Shown here piece after piece: positions 18,317-27,349 of a DNA stretch of 64,000 nucleotides (its first letter is position 1; the number at the start of each line of letters is the position of its first letter). A model generated the notes under the pieces. The model worked only from the letters and a program-made list of their open reading frames with translations, ran no database searches and was not told the DNA's origin. Position numbers and translations under genes: made by a program. The stretch comes from Mucilaginibacter corticis (GTDB lineage: Bacteria; Bacteroidota; Bacteroidia; Sphingobacteriales; Sphingobacteriaceae), in NCBI RefSeq assembly GCF_007558865.1, contig NZ_VLPK01000001.1, positions 682,001 to 746,000 of the forward strand. Direction: 5' to 3'.

Positions 18317-19780
18317 ATGGAGCAAAATTTATTTGTTTACAACACTTTAACACGTAAAAAAGAAGAGTTTAAGCCACTTAATCCGCCGCATGTAGGCATG
18401 TACGTTTGCGGCCCAACCGTTTACAGTGATGTACATTTAGGTAATTGCCGTACTTATATATCTTTCGACCTGATATTCAGATACCTTACCCAAATTGGGT
18501 ATAAAGTACGTTATGTACGCAATATTACCGACGCGGGCCACTTAGAAGGTGATGCCGGCGATCAGGGCGAAGATAAGATCTCAAAAAAAGCTAAGCTGGC
18601 GCAGCTTGAGCCAATGGAAATTGTTCAAAAATACACCGTTGGTTTTCGTGATGTGCTGCATACCTTTAACACTTTACCGCCAAGTATTGAGCCTACGGCT
18701 ACCGGCCATATCATTGAACAAATTGAGCTGATAAAAATAATGCTGGACAGGGGTTATGCCTACGAAGTGGACGGCTCTGTGTATTTTGACGTTGAGAAAT
18801 ATAATGCCAACCATGATTACGGCGTATTGAACGGCCGTAATTTAGAGGACCTGCTCAATAACACCCGTACGCTTGGCGGCCAGGAAGAAAAACACGGCAA
18901 ACTTGATTTTGCCTTATGGATAAAAGCCAAGCCCGAGCATTTAATGAAATGGCCTTCGCCATGGGGTGTCGGTTTCCCGGGATGGCATTTGGAATGCTCG
19001 GCTATGAGCCATAAATACCTGGGCGAACAGTTTGACATTCACGGTGGTGGTATTGACCTGGTACCAACACACCATACTAATGAGATAGCGCAAAACTTTG
19101 CCTGCTGCGAAAAAAATCCGGCCAATTATTGGATCCATACCAATATGCTGACCGTTAACGGGCAAAAAATGTCAAAGTCATTAGGTAATAGTTTTTTACC
19201 GCATGAGCTGTTTAGCGGCGAGCATTCTATACTTGACAGGGGCTACAGCCCAATGACGGTGCGTTTCTTTATTTTACAGGCACATTACCGCAGCACGCTC
19301 GACTTTGGCAACGAAGCCATGGAAGCGTCAGACAAAGGCTTTAAACGCCTGATGAACGCGGTTAGTTTGCTTGATACATTGAAAGCATCAGCCACTACAG
19401 ATGTTGACGTGGCACCGCTTAAACAACGCTGCTACGACGCCATGAACGATGATTTTAACAGCCCGGTTTTAATTGCCGAATTGTTTGAAGCAACCCGTAT
19501 TATCAACTCGGTGCATGATGGTAAAATGAAGATAGATACCGCTAATCTTGAAATTTTAAAAAACATCATTAAAACTTTTGTGTTTGATGTGTTGGGTTTA
19601 AAGAACGAGCAGGCTGCCGACGATGATTTGCCAAAAGTGCTTAATCTGGTGGTTAATTTACGTAACGAGGCTAAGAAAAACCAGGACTATGCCACATCTG
19701 ACAAGATCAGGGATGGCTTACAAAAAATAGGTATCCAGCTTAAAGACAGCAAAGAAGGAACAAACTGGAGTAAAATTTAA
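18317..19780 (+). CDS. cysS: Cysteinyl-tRNA synthetase
   Basis: A 487-residue class I aminoacyl-tRNA synthetase charging tRNA-Cys. The start is set at the ATG at 18317 ([18 protein letters not shown]), because the longer open frame to 18131 is composed of palindromic element C. Motifs: [16 protein letters not shown] contains the HIGH-type signature and the first zinc cysteine; [10 protein letters not shown] and HHTNEIAQ carry the other zinc ligands; KMSKSLGN is the KMSKS loop. The C-terminal anticodon-binding helices end the protein. Length is usual for the family. Confidence 0.97.
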   Translation: MEQNLFVYNTLTRKKEEFKPLNPPHVGMYVCGPTVYSDVHLGNCRTYISFDLIFRYLTQIGYKVRYVRNITDAGHLEGDAGDQGEDKISKKAKLAQLEPMEIVQKYTVGFRDVLHTFNTLPPSIEPTATGHIIEQIELIKIMLDRGYAYEVDGSVYFDVEKYNANHDYGVLNGRNLEDLLNNTRTLGGQEEKHGKLDFALWIKAKPEHLMKWPSPWGVGFPGWHLECSAMSHKYLGEQFDIHGGGIDLVPTHHTNEIAQNFACCEKNPANYWIHTNMLTVNGQKMSKSLGNSFLPHELFSGEHSILDRGYSPMTVRFFILQAHYRSTLDFGNEAMEASDKGFKRLMNAVSLLDTLKASATTDVDVAPLKQRCYDAMNDDFNSPVLIAELFEATRIINSVHDGKMKIDTANLEILKNIIKTFVFDVLGLKNEQAADDDLPKVLNLVVNLRNEAKKNQDYATSDKIRDGLQKIGIQLKDSKEGTNWSKI

Positions 19781-19874
19781 TTCATAAATCAGCGTTATTA
19801 AAAACAAAAGCCGAAACTTGACCCAAACTATTTGGATATTAATTAATCATCAAATCTCCCCCAAATCACAGAAA

Positions 19875-20738
19875 ATGAAAAAAATTGCATTAGCTACCCT
19901 CTCCCTTATTTGCTTTGCGGCTACTACCTATGCCCAGATGCCTGCTAAGGTTAACACTGTTGTTGAGGCCGAGGATAACTTTAATAAATTAGTTGCACGT
20001 AAAGGTATCAAGAATGCCTTTTTAGCAGTTGCCGATGTTGACGGCATTGTATTTAAACCCAAAGTGGTTAAGATAACCGATTTTTACAGCAGTGTTGAAA
20101 AACAACCCGGCACACTGCAATGGCAGCCCAAATTTGCCCGTATATCTTACAACGGCGACTTGGCATTCAGCGCTGGCCCTTATGTATACCTTAACGGTAA
20201 AAACGAAGATGATAAAGTTTACGGCGATTACGTTTCTATCTGGCGCGCTGATCCGGACGGTAAGTTAAAACTATTGATCGACCTGGGCATACAGCACCCT
20301 GAGGCCGAAAAAGAAGCCCCAATAGACTTTAAAGAGCCGGATGCGAATAAGAAACCGGTAATTAACAAAGATCCGTTTAACGGCAAACTGGTTATTCTGA
20401 ATACCGATAAATCATTCAACCAGTCTTTAACTTTGTCGTCATTAGGCGCATACAAAGAGTTTTTAAGCCCTGAAGGCCGCTATTACTTCCCCGGCTTTGA
20501 ACCTATAACAGGTACAGACCAAGTATTGAAATTTTTAAATAACGAAGCGATAACTATATCGGCCGAAAACATCAGCGGTGGCCGCTCAACCAGTAATGAC
20601 CTGGCCTACACCTATGGTCGTGCCCGTATTAAAAAAGGTAACGTGGTAAGCAACTATAACTACGTACGCATCTGGGAATTAGACGCGTCGCACAAATGGA
20701 ATATCCTGCTGGAAGTTTTCTCGTCGATTGAGAATTAG
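19875..20738 (+). CDS. Secreted protein with two NTF2-like (DUF4440-type) domains
   Basis: The ATG at 19875 gives a 287-residue protein with a clean signal peptide (MKKIALATLSLICFAATTYA); the frame extends back to 19818, but those residues would bury the signal. Two related halves are visible, about residues 25-150 (start VVEAEDNFNKLVARKG, strands ARISYNGDLAFSAGPYV and YVSIWR) and 175-287 (ALAYTYGR-like strand, NYVRIWELD). This is the SnoaL/DUF4440 alpha+beta-barrel pattern. Members range from enzymes to ligand-binding proteins; none of the catalytic residues known to me is diagnostic here. A terminator hairpin follows. Confidence 0.8.
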   Translation: MKKIALATLSLICFAATTYAQMPAKVNTVVEAEDNFNKLVARKGIKNAFLAVADVDGIVFKPKVVKITDFYSSVEKQPGTLQWQPKFARISYNGDLAFSAGPYVYLNGKNEDDKVYGDYVSIWRADPDGKLKLLIDLGIQHPEAEKEAPIDFKEPDANKKPVINKDPFNGKLVILNTDKSFNQSLTLSSLGAYKEFLSPEGRYYFPGFEPITGTDQVLKFLNNEAITISAENISGGRSTSNDLAYTYGRARIKKGNVVSNYNYVRIWELDASHKWNILLEVFSSIEN

Positions 20739-20740
20739 GC

Positions 20741-20853
20741 ATTAGTTGATTAGAGGTCAGAGATTGGGCCTGTCAATCAAAATAAAAAGGGGCTTGTCGA
20801 TTTGATAAGCCCCTTTTTTATGCGTTAACCTAATCTCTAATTAACTAATCTCT
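20741..20853. repeat. Palindromic intergenic element D
   Basis: Inverted repeat between convergent genes. The left arm (20741-20768) and right arm (20829-20853) are made of the words TTAGTTGATTAGAG and AGAGATTAGG; they align in inverted orientation with one gap of about six bases. A compact intrinsic terminator occupies its centre. Both flanking stop codons lie within a few bases of the arms. Confidence 0.75.
20784..20819. terminator. Bidirectional intrinsic terminator
   Basis: Perfect hairpin with stem AAAAAGGGGCTT paired to AAGCCCCTTTTTT and an 11-nt loop. An A-run on one side and a T-run on the other let it act in both directions. It sits between the convergent NTF2-like gene and the MoxR ATPase gene, nested inside palindromic element D. 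Confidence 0.9.
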
Positions 20854-20858
20854 AACAT

Positions 20859-21821
20859 CTAAAACAACTGCTCAATAATATCATCCGTCGATAACCCTTC
20901 TGCTTCGGCATGATAGCTGCGTACAATACGGTGGCTTAAAATAGGTTTGGCAACGGCACGTACATCTTCAATATCAGGCGAGTATTTACCGTGGATAACC
21001 GCGTGGCATTTAGCGCCTAAAATTAAAAATTGCGAAGCCCTCGGGCCCGCGCCCCAGTTTAGCAATCTTTTAACCTGCGGGGCGGCAAACTCGCCGTCAG
21101 GGCGTGTTTTGGCTACCAGCTTTACGGCATATTCGAGCACATTATCTGCAACGGGTATATTTCTTACTAATTGCTGAAAAGCGATGATCTGCTCGGCATT
21201 TAAGATCTTGGCGACACTTTGATTTAAAATACTGGTAGTATTTTTTACGATCTGCAACTCCTCTTTAAACGAAGGATAATTTAACGACACCTTGAACATA
21301 AAGCGGTCAAGCTGTGCTTCGGGCAATGGATAAGTACCTTCCTGCTCAATAGGGTTTTGCGTAGCCAGCACAAAAAATGGCTGCGATAGCTTGTGGGTAA
21401 CGCCCGCCGCAGTAACTGCTTTTTCCTGCATGGCCTCTAAAAGCGCTGCCTGGGTTTTAGGAGGCGTACGGTTTATCTCGTCAGCAAGGATAATGTTTGA
21501 AAACACCGGTCCGGGAATAAACTTAAAATTGCGGTCTTCGCCCAATATTTCAGATCCGATAATGTCTGATGGCATCAGATCGGGCGTAAACTGGATCCGG
21601 TTAAAATCAAGGTCAAGCACCTGTGATACGGTTTGCACCAGTAACGTTTTTGCAAGACCTGGTACACCCACCAGTAAACAATGCCCGTTGCTGAAAATAG
21701 ATATCAGCACAAACTTTACAACTTCGTCCTGTCCAACTATAACATTGCCTATCTCTTTGCGTATTTGCTCATACGCGTGTTTTAAAGCATCGGCGGCCTC
21801 TACGTCAGATCGGTGTTGCAT
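20859..21821 (-). CDS. MoxR family AAA+ ATPase
   Basis: A 320-residue MoxR-type AAA+ ATPase. Walker A is GVPGLAKT, Walker B IILADEINRTPPKTQAAL, the sensor 1 stretch FVLATQNPIEQEGTYPLPEAQLD is typical, and a lid domain follows. MoxR ATPases act as cytosolic chaperones for metal or cofactor insertion and usually sit next to DUF58 and VWA proteins; none of those partners is adjacent here, only the SurA-like gene 13 bp upstream. That spacing suggests co-transcription. Confidence 0.95.
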   Translation of the reverse strand: MQHRSDVEAADALKHAYEQIRKEIGNVIVGQDEVVKFVLISIFSNGHCLLVGVPGLAKTLLVQTVSQVLDLDFNRIQFTPDLMPSDIIGSEILGEDRNFKFIPGPVFSNIILADEINRTPPKTQAALLEAMQEKAVTAAGVTHKLSQPFFVLATQNPIEQEGTYPLPEAQLDRFMFKVSLNYPSFKEELQIVKNTTSILNQSVAKILNAEQIIAFQQLVRNIPVADNVLEYAVKLVAKTRPDGEFAAPQVKRLLNWGAGPRASQFLILGAKCHAVIHGKYSPDIEDVRAVAKPILSHRIVRSYHAEAEGLSTDDIIEQLF

Positions 21822-21834
21822 AGGTTGTTAGTTA

Positions 21835-23220
21835 TTACGGTTTGGCCTGGGCTGTAGGCGCTTCAGGCACTGGTGTAGACCAACCTGTTAATACCGGGCA
21901 AGCCTGGTATTGCGGATCGATCTTGATATACGTTTGTTTTCTCTTTTTTGCAAACCACTCGCTAATAGTACGGTTGGTTTTATCCTCGGTAGCATAAGTC
22001 TTTATTTTCGGAAAATCCTGCTCCAAGTTAGCTTTATGCGCATCGGTCACAGATTTTAAATGATATATCCGGTAGCTTTTTTGTCCCCTTTGGTCAGTAT
22101 ATAAAACAGGTTTTGAAATCCCGCCGGCTTTCATGGTATCTACAACCAGTGCAATTTGCGGATCAAGTTTATCTGTAGGGATACGGGTTGTTCTTACCTC
22201 AACATTCTCGGGATTCAATATTAAACCGCCGTTATACTTGGTTTCCTTATTGTCAGAATACAACGATGCCGCACTCGAAAAGAAATCAACCTTAGTGTTT
22301 TTTATCAACAGGTTATAAACGGTATCGGCCTTACCCTTTGCGCGGTCTAAACTTTCGGGCGTTACAGGCGGGCTGATCAATACGTGACGGGTATGTACCT
22401 GTTCGCCGCGACGCTCCAATACCTGCAAAAAGAAGAAACCAAAATCCTGTGTTTCAAACACAGGCGAAAACTCGCCGGCTTTCAGTTTAAATGCCCAGGC
22501 TATAAATTCTTTTACATAACCATTATTACGGTCATAAAAGCCGTCGTCGCCGCCTTGCGGCGCTGTTCCCGGATCCTGAGAATAAGCTGTAGCTAACGTA
22601 GCAAAATCCTCACCTTTCTTTATCCTGTCAAGCAGGTCCTGCGCTTTTTGCTTATAAACCTCTTTCTCCTCTTTGTTAAGTTTCGGCTCAAATACAATTT
22701 CGGCTACTTCTACCTCTTTATTAAAAGTTGGCAGGCTGTCTTTAGGTATCTTGTTAAAATAATCTCTTACATCCTGCGGTGTAGTAGTTAATTTTTCAGT
22801 AATATGCGATTGCATCTTCTGGGCAACCAGCATCTCTTTTATATCACCGTGGATCTCTTCTTTATACTGCAATATAGACCGACCCAAAAACTGCTCCAGT
22901 CTGTCCTGGCCACCTGCACGTTGGGTCATGTTGCGCATCCTTCGGTCTATCTCGTTCTGCACCTCATCTTCCTTTACATCAATACTGTCAATAGCCGCCT
23001 GTTGTATCAGCAACTTCTGTGTGATCAGGTTTTGAGCAAGCGCGCACTTATCAGGGTGCATATTTTGCATCACATACTGCGCATTCATCAATTCAATATC
23101 TGATTGCAGTATAACACTGTTACCAACCACCGCTATAATCTTATCCAACACAATTTTCTGCGCGTTAGCAACAGATGCAAATAAAACAATACCTAAAACT
23201 ACTATCCCAAACTTTCTCAT
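21835..23220 (-). CDS. surA: SurA-like periplasmic peptidyl-prolyl isomerase/chaperone
   Basis: A 461-residue exported protein with a signal peptide ending ANAQ. The N-terminal chaperone module begins KIVLDKIIAVVGNSVILQSDIE, the SurA N-domain signature. Two parvulin rotamase domains follow, at about residues 170-270 (VAEIVFEP, FATLATAYSQDPGTAPQGGD) and 275-380 (VHTRHVLISPP, NGGLI). It should assist folding of outer-membrane proteins. The extreme C-terminus is Pro/Ala-rich. Expression may be controlled by the short dyad in front of it. Whether this is the only SurA of the genome cannot be told. Confidence 0.92.
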   Translation of the reverse strand: MRKFGIVVLGIVLFASVANAQKIVLDKIIAVVGNSVILQSDIELMNAQYVMQNMHPDKCALAQNLITQKLLIQQAAIDSIDVKEDEVQNEIDRRMRNMTQRAGGQDRLEQFLGRSILQYKEEIHGDIKEMLVAQKMQSHITEKLTTTPQDVRDYFNKIPKDSLPTFNKEVEVAEIVFEPKLNKEEKEVYKQKAQDLLDRIKKGEDFATLATAYSQDPGTAPQGGDDGFYDRNNGYVKEFIAWAFKLKAGEFSPVFETQDFGFFFLQVLERRGEQVHTRHVLISPPVTPESLDRAKGKADTVYNLLIKNTKVDFFSSAASLYSDNKETKYNGGLILNPENVEVRTTRIPTDKLDPQIALVVDTMKAGGISKPVLYTDQRGQKSYRIYHLKSVTDAHKANLEQDFPKIKTYATEDKTNRTISEWFAKKRKQTYIKIDPQYQACPVLTGWSTPVPEAPTAQAKP

Positions 23221-23238
23221 TTATGCTACTTAAATAAA

Positions 23239-23253
23239 ACAGGCAGTGCCTGT
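23239..23253. promoter_or_regulatory. Short dyad upstream of the SurA-like gene
   Basis: ACAGGCA-G-TGCCTGT, a perfect seven-base inverted pair around one base, 19 bp before the SurA-like start codon in the divergent gap. The position suits an operator or a 5' leader hairpin. No regulator is known to me for it. Confidence 0.3.
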
Positions 23254-23367
23254 AAAAACGCCCGAATTTCGGTAAAAAATATCAATTATAACTGCATATC
23301 AAGGTCTTTTAATGTATGCGGTTTTATAATTATGCGAATATGCCAATAAAGCTTCAAACACTTTAAC

Positions 23368-23375
23368 TATTTTTG
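23368..23375 (+). promoter_or_regulatory. Candidate -7 box (TAnnTTTG)
   Basis: TATTTTTG matches the Bacteroidota -7 consensus TAnnTTTG exactly and lies 16 bp before the GTG start of the small HolD-like gene. No good -33 TTG is visible at the right distance, so the call is weak. Confidence 0.35.
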
Positions 23376-23391
23376 GTTAAAATTTGTTAAA

Positions 23392-23964
23392 GTGAGAGCA
23401 GAGAACCCGGCAGCGTTACGATTTATTTTACAGGATGATATTTACCTGTTAGCAAACGATAAAGCATTTATCAGATCGGCCGCTGACAACCCTGTTGCCG
23501 AGGTTATTCCTGAACCTGCTTCGATACCTAAAACTGAACCCGTTGCCTCGTCCGTAACCGAACCTGTTGTAGAAACGCCGACAATATCATTTAATTACCT
23601 GGGCAGCAACAAAAAGAAATTTTTAATAACCACTTACTATACCAACCAGGAATTTATTGCCGACGAGCATTTAACCGCTTTACAAAATATCCTGAAGCGT
23701 AAAGCGTATGATATTGATGACGTGGCCATATTAAATCTTGCCAAAAACCGGGCGAACAACTTCGATGAGCTATTGACGTATTTTAAACCTGAAAAGCTGT
23801 TGATATTAGGTAAGGAAGCTATTCCGGCAAATATGGATGTCCTGATGCTTAACCAGCCCAAGCAACTGGCAGGCAGCGTCACACTGTATAGCTTTAGCTT
23901 TGACGAAATGATGGACAACACCGACCATAAAAAAGCTTTCTGGGAACAAATGAAAAACTTGTAA
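23392..23964 (+). CDS. Hypothetical protein, possible DNA polymerase III psi (HolD)-like
   Basis: A 190-residue soluble protein starting at GTG. The N-terminus (residues 1-25, LQDDIYLLAND) is followed by a Pro/Glu/Val-rich linker (about 35-65) and an alpha/beta domain. The order of elements in the C-terminal part, FKPEKLLILGKE, then a hydrophobic strand, then a helix ending FDEMMDNTDHKKAFWEQM, recalls E. coli HolD (psi), which ends with a short helix and an ALWQQI-type segment. This resemblance is weak and from memory. It lies 3 bp ahead of rdgB, so both are probably one transcript. Without a profile search it remains hypothetical. Confidence 0.7.
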   Translation: MRAENPAALRFILQDDIYLLANDKAFIRSAADNPVAEVIPEPASIPKTEPVASSVTEPVVETPTISFNYLGSNKKKFLITTYYTNQEFIADEHLTALQNILKRKAYDIDDVAILNLAKNRANNFDELLTYFKPEKLLILGKEAIPANMDVLMLNQPKQLAGSVTLYSFSFDEMMDNTDHKKAFWEQMKNL

Positions 23965-23967
23965 TAC

Positions 23968-24579
23968 ATGCAGCAATTAGTATTTGCCACCAATAATGCC
24001 CATAAATTGGAAGAGGTCGACGCTATCCTCCGAAAGACTCAGGATGACAGACAGGCTCAGAATGATAAACGCATACAGTTATTAAGCCTTAATGATATTA
24101 ACTGTCATGATGATATTGCCGAAACCGGTACTACCTTCAACGAGAACGCTTCTATTAAAAGCCATTATATTTTCAACAAATACCATGTTAATTGTTTTGG
24201 CGATGACAGCGGGTTAGAGATAGATGCCTTAAATGGCGAACCCGGCGTTTACTCGGCACGTTATGCAGGCGAGCATGGCAACCATGCCGCCAATATGGCT
24301 AAAGTATTAGAAAAGCTGACTGACGTAAGCAATCGAAGGGCCCGTTTTCGCACTGTTATTTCATTACTGTGGGACGGCGAGGAACATTTTTTTGAAGGTA
24401 CTATAGAAGGCACCATTCGCACCGAGCTGAGCGGCACGGCAGGTTTTGGGTATGATCCGATTTTTCAACCCGATGGTTACGACGTTACCTTTGCCGAAAT
24501 GACACTGGCAGAAAAAAATAGCATCAGCCATAGGGCAATAGCGGTCGACAAACTGATCGTGTTTCTTAATAACATATAG
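23968..24579 (+). CDS. rdgB: XTP/dITP diphosphatase (RdgB/HAM1 family)
   Basis: A 203-residue nucleotide house-cleaning enzyme hydrolysing ITP, dITP and XTP to monophosphates. Motifs: [14 protein letters not shown] at the N-terminus, [35 protein letters not shown] substrate loop, GFGYDPIF and SHRAIA near the end. Between the first helix and the strand LLSLNDI there is an insertion of about eleven polar residues (roughly 23-35, [12 protein letters not shown]), absent from the usual family pattern. Its DNA (24038-24066) holds two tandem near-copies of CTCAGGATGA, similar to part of element A. Confidence 0.95.
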   Translation: MQQLVFATNNAHKLEEVDAILRKTQDDRQAQNDKRIQLLSLNDINCHDDIAETGTTFNENASIKSHYIFNKYHVNCFGDDSGLEIDALNGEPGVYSARYAGEHGNHAANMAKVLEKLTDVSNRRARFRTVISLLWDGEEHFFEGTIEGTIRTELSGTAGFGYDPIFQPDGYDVTFAEMTLAEKNSISHRAIAVDKLIVFLNNI

Positions 24580-24590
24580 CCAAGTATATT

Positions 24591-27302
24591 TTACTTCGGC
24601 TTTAAGATGATCGATTTTTTAATTGCCGAGGTGTCTTTGGCTACACTATCCTTTTTCAGTTTAAGATTAGGCGGTGGCACAGCTAAACTGTCTTTACCTG
24701 TTTTTATAACGGGTAATGGTTTAGTAAGCGTATCGCGTTTTAAATTAAGGGTAGCCGGTTTGTTAGTGGCCGTATCTTTATTTAGTTTGATATCATGAGG
24801 TTTACCTTTAACCGTGGTATCTTTATCCGCTTTTATGTTACCGGTAGTATCTTTTTCTACATGCGCATGACCTGATCCGCCGCCTGTACTATCCTTACCT
24901 GTGCCGACGCCACCCGGTTTCTTGGACAACGGCTTACCCGATTTATCGGTAGCTGCACTATTTTTACTTTTTAAAGCTTTTTTCCGGTTATATGAGGATA
25001 AAATCGACGCTTTTGATACCGGCCTGTCTTTGGGTTTCCAGATAAATCCTTTCAGGATCTTGTTGTCTTCTTTAACCTTAGCAATGGGCAGTCCTTTGGC
25101 CTCATATTTTTCTACAAAAGCATTACTGGCTATTTCGCCCTTATCAAAAGTAAAATAGGCCTTGCCGCTTAACGTTCGCGACATATCTGTTACGACGTTT
25201 TTAACCGTATCCCGTTTAAAATAGATGGTTTCCGCGTTGCCTATAATTACAAATGTGTTTAGCTTACCATTTTTAAACGTGCCGTGCATTCGCTTGCCCC
25301 CCGCCTGGTTAAACACCGTCGAGTCATTTTTTTCGATATTCACGATAAAGGCGGACGGGTACATATCCAGGTTATCCAGCTTTCGGTTCTTCATCTGAAG
25401 GTTCACCGTATCGCCAGATAGCTGCGACGACTGTGTCCAGATCATTGGGTTGGTATACATACGGATGGTCGAGTCGCTACTGGCATAAAACATCGAATCG
25501 GCCTTTGCCTGCAGGTCTGATTTATATATTTTGGCGTTGTTATACGCGTTAACTATCCTGATCCTTGCTGTATCACTCAAACCTTTTGGCGCGTGCAACG
25601 CAAGCGAATCCAATCGCTTCTGCTTTAAAGAATCGGCAACCTGTTTCTTTAACAGGGTCGCTTTTTCTGCCTTGCTCAATACTTTAGGTTTCGGAGGATC
25701 GGGCTTACCAAAATAATCGCGGTGGTAAAAGCTGGTATCAACCGGCAACTGCATTGGCTCATACTCAATAAACTTTGGCGACTTGGTATAAACAATGGGC
25801 GCGGCTTTTTTTACTACCTTAGTTGATGTATCCACGTGCGTAGCATCATATTGCTTTTGTTTCAGGATCTTTAGATCCTTGTTGGTAATTATCTGCGTTT
25901 TTAAAGTATCGGCCACTAAAAAAAGCGAGTCGTAATGAATATTGGGCCGGGGTTTTTCTATTTGCTTTAACGTGTCTGCAAACCTGTAAACTACTTTATC
26001 AAACAATATGGGCGGTGGCGGTGTCCGAGCAGGTACATTAACCGGCACATGGGCATTGGCAGCAGGCTTTGCTTTTGCAACAACTTTTGGTTTGCCCGAT
26101 TGTGAAATGGCCGGCTGTGGCGTTTTTACAACTTTAGGGGGTGCCATTTGTTTGATCAGGGAGTCTGTAATGCCTTTTACCGAAACATTATTTTTAAGGG
26201 CATCTGCCTGGTTGGCAATTGCCGGTAATTGTTTGGCGGCCGCAGGCAGTTGTTTGGTAACAGAATCTGTCACACCTTTTAAGGTCAGCTGTTGATCTTT
26301 GGACTTGCCTTTATTTATTGCCGTCAGCTTTTTATTCAGGCTGTCCGCACCTGTAAGCGCTTGTTTTTTTATTTCTGCTACGGTGTCAACCTTTTTCGCG
26401 CCTGCTTTTGTTGCTGTGCTATCTTCCGTCACAAATATCATATAGGCATTTTGCGTTACAACGGCAAGTTCATTCTTCTTAAAATATTCGCCGAGATCGC
26501 CTTTTAACGTTATTTTCTGTTCGCTGTCATTAAAGGTTACGTGTTTAACCGCCTTGCCATAACCTTTTAAACGATCGTAAAATAAGCTGTCGCCCCTTAG
26601 TGTTTTGGTTAGCTGTGTATATAAATTCCTTTTGCCGAAAAATGCCTGTTCGGTAACGGTGTTATAAGTGCCGTTTTCGGTATACAAGTTGTCTTTGTCT
26701 TTACCTAATATGATCGTGGGGCCGTAAAAGTAAGAGATACGGGTACCGGAGTTGTAACGCATGGTATCCGTTTTTATAACGGCATCCGGCGTAGTACAGA
26801 TCACATCGTACTTAAAATAGGCGTCGCGTGTAAAGGCAAAATAATAGCCATTTGTACTGGTCAGCGTATTCCCTTTATTTACCAGTTTACCACCATCGGT
26901 ATAGATCCCTATTCTTGTTGCGGTATTGTAAGTAAAGTTATCGGTCGTTAACGTGGCGTCTTTATCAACCATAATAACATGATTGGTTAAAATGGCAATT
27001 TTGGTATTGCCGTTGTAGTTTAGTTTGTCTGAATAAATATGCACGGTATCGCCCTGGTTTATCACCACATGGCTAAACGCGTCAACCATGTTCAGATCAG
27101 GGTAAAAATAAGCGCTGTCTGATGTCAGCGTAGAATAATCCTGTTTAAATACGCCATTGTGTACCTTGATGATCCGTTTACCATCCGCGCCCGGCATTGA
27201 CTCCATTGTGGTCGAGCTAATCAAGTTCACTTTTGATTTGCTTTGGCCCCAAACAGACACCGTTACCAGTAAAAACAATAAACTTAAAACGTATTTATTC
27301 AC
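24591..27302 (-). CDS. OstA-like/LptA-related envelope protein with repetitive Lys-Asp-Thr tail
   Basis: A 903-residue exported protein (signal peptide ending VWGQ). Residues about 25-290 form repeated OstA/LptA-type beta strands (LTSDSAYFYPDLNMVDAFSHVVINQGDTV, broken here by similar units), the beta-jellyroll of LPS-transport proteins; a second such stretch lies about 595-720. The middle and end are low complexity; the last 110 residues contain recurring units of the type L-K-[KR]-D-[ST]. It likely belongs to the LPS transport bridge or an analogous envelope system. It is divergent from tilS with only 47 bp between starts. Confidence 0.85.
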   Translation of the reverse strand: MNKYVLSLLFLLVTVSVWGQSKSKVNLISSTTMESMPGADGKRIIKVHNGVFKQDYSTLTSDSAYFYPDLNMVDAFSHVVINQGDTVHIYSDKLNYNGNTKIAILTNHVIMVDKDATLTTDNFTYNTATRIGIYTDGGKLVNKGNTLTSTNGYYFAFTRDAYFKYDVICTTPDAVIKTDTMRYNSGTRISYFYGPTIILGKDKDNLYTENGTYNTVTEQAFFGKRNLYTQLTKTLRGDSLFYDRLKGYGKAVKHVTFNDSEQKITLKGDLGEYFKKNELAVVTQNAYMIFVTEDSTATKAGAKKVDTVAEIKKQALTGADSLNKKLTAINKGKSKDQQLTLKGVTDSVTKQLPAAAKQLPAIANQADALKNNVSVKGITDSLIKQMAPPKVVKTPQPAISQSGKPKVVAKAKPAANAHVPVNVPARTPPPPILFDKVVYRFADTLKQIEKPRPNIHYDSLFLVADTLKTQIITNKDLKILKQKQYDATHVDTSTKVVKKAAPIVYTKSPKFIEYEPMQLPVDTSFYHRDYFGKPDPPKPKVLSKAEKATLLKKQVADSLKQKRLDSLALHAPKGLSDTARIRIVNAYNNAKIYKSDLQAKADSMFYASSDSTIRMYTNPMIWTQSSQLSGDTVNLQMKNRKLDNLDMYPSAFIVNIEKNDSTVFNQAGGKRMHGTFKNGKLNTFVIIGNAETIYFKRDTVKNVVTDMSRTLSGKAYFTFDKGEIASNAFVEKYEAKGLPIAKVKEDNKILKGFIWKPKDRPVSKASILSSYNRKKALKSKNSAATDKSGKPLSKKPGGVGTGKDSTGGGSGHAHVEKDTTGNIKADKDTTVKGKPHDIKLNKDTATNKPATLNLKRDTLTKPLPVIKTGKDSLAVPPPNLKLKKDSVAKDTSAIKKSIILKPK

Positions 27303-27307
27303 TACTG

Positions 27308-27315
27308 CAAAATTA
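27308..27315 (-). promoter_or_regulatory. -7 box for the OstA-like gene
   Basis: On the minus strand the sequence reads TAATTTTG, a full match to TAnnTTTG. It ends five bases before the ATG at 27302, so the transcript would have almost no leader. A TTTA lies 18 bp upstream at the -33 position. Confidence 0.55.
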
Positions 27316-27319
27316 GTTT

Positions 27320-27349
27320 TTTGTCGGGGTTATTAAATTAATAATTTTG
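27320..27349 (+). promoter_or_regulatory. Promoter of tilS (TTTG-18-TAATTTTG)
   Basis: TTTG at 27320-27323, an 18-bp spacer and TAATTTTG at 27342-27349 match the Bacteroidota -33/-7 pattern. The -7 box touches the first ATG, so transcription should start at or within the two tandem ATG codons (27350, 27353), predicting a leaderless message. Confidence 0.6.
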
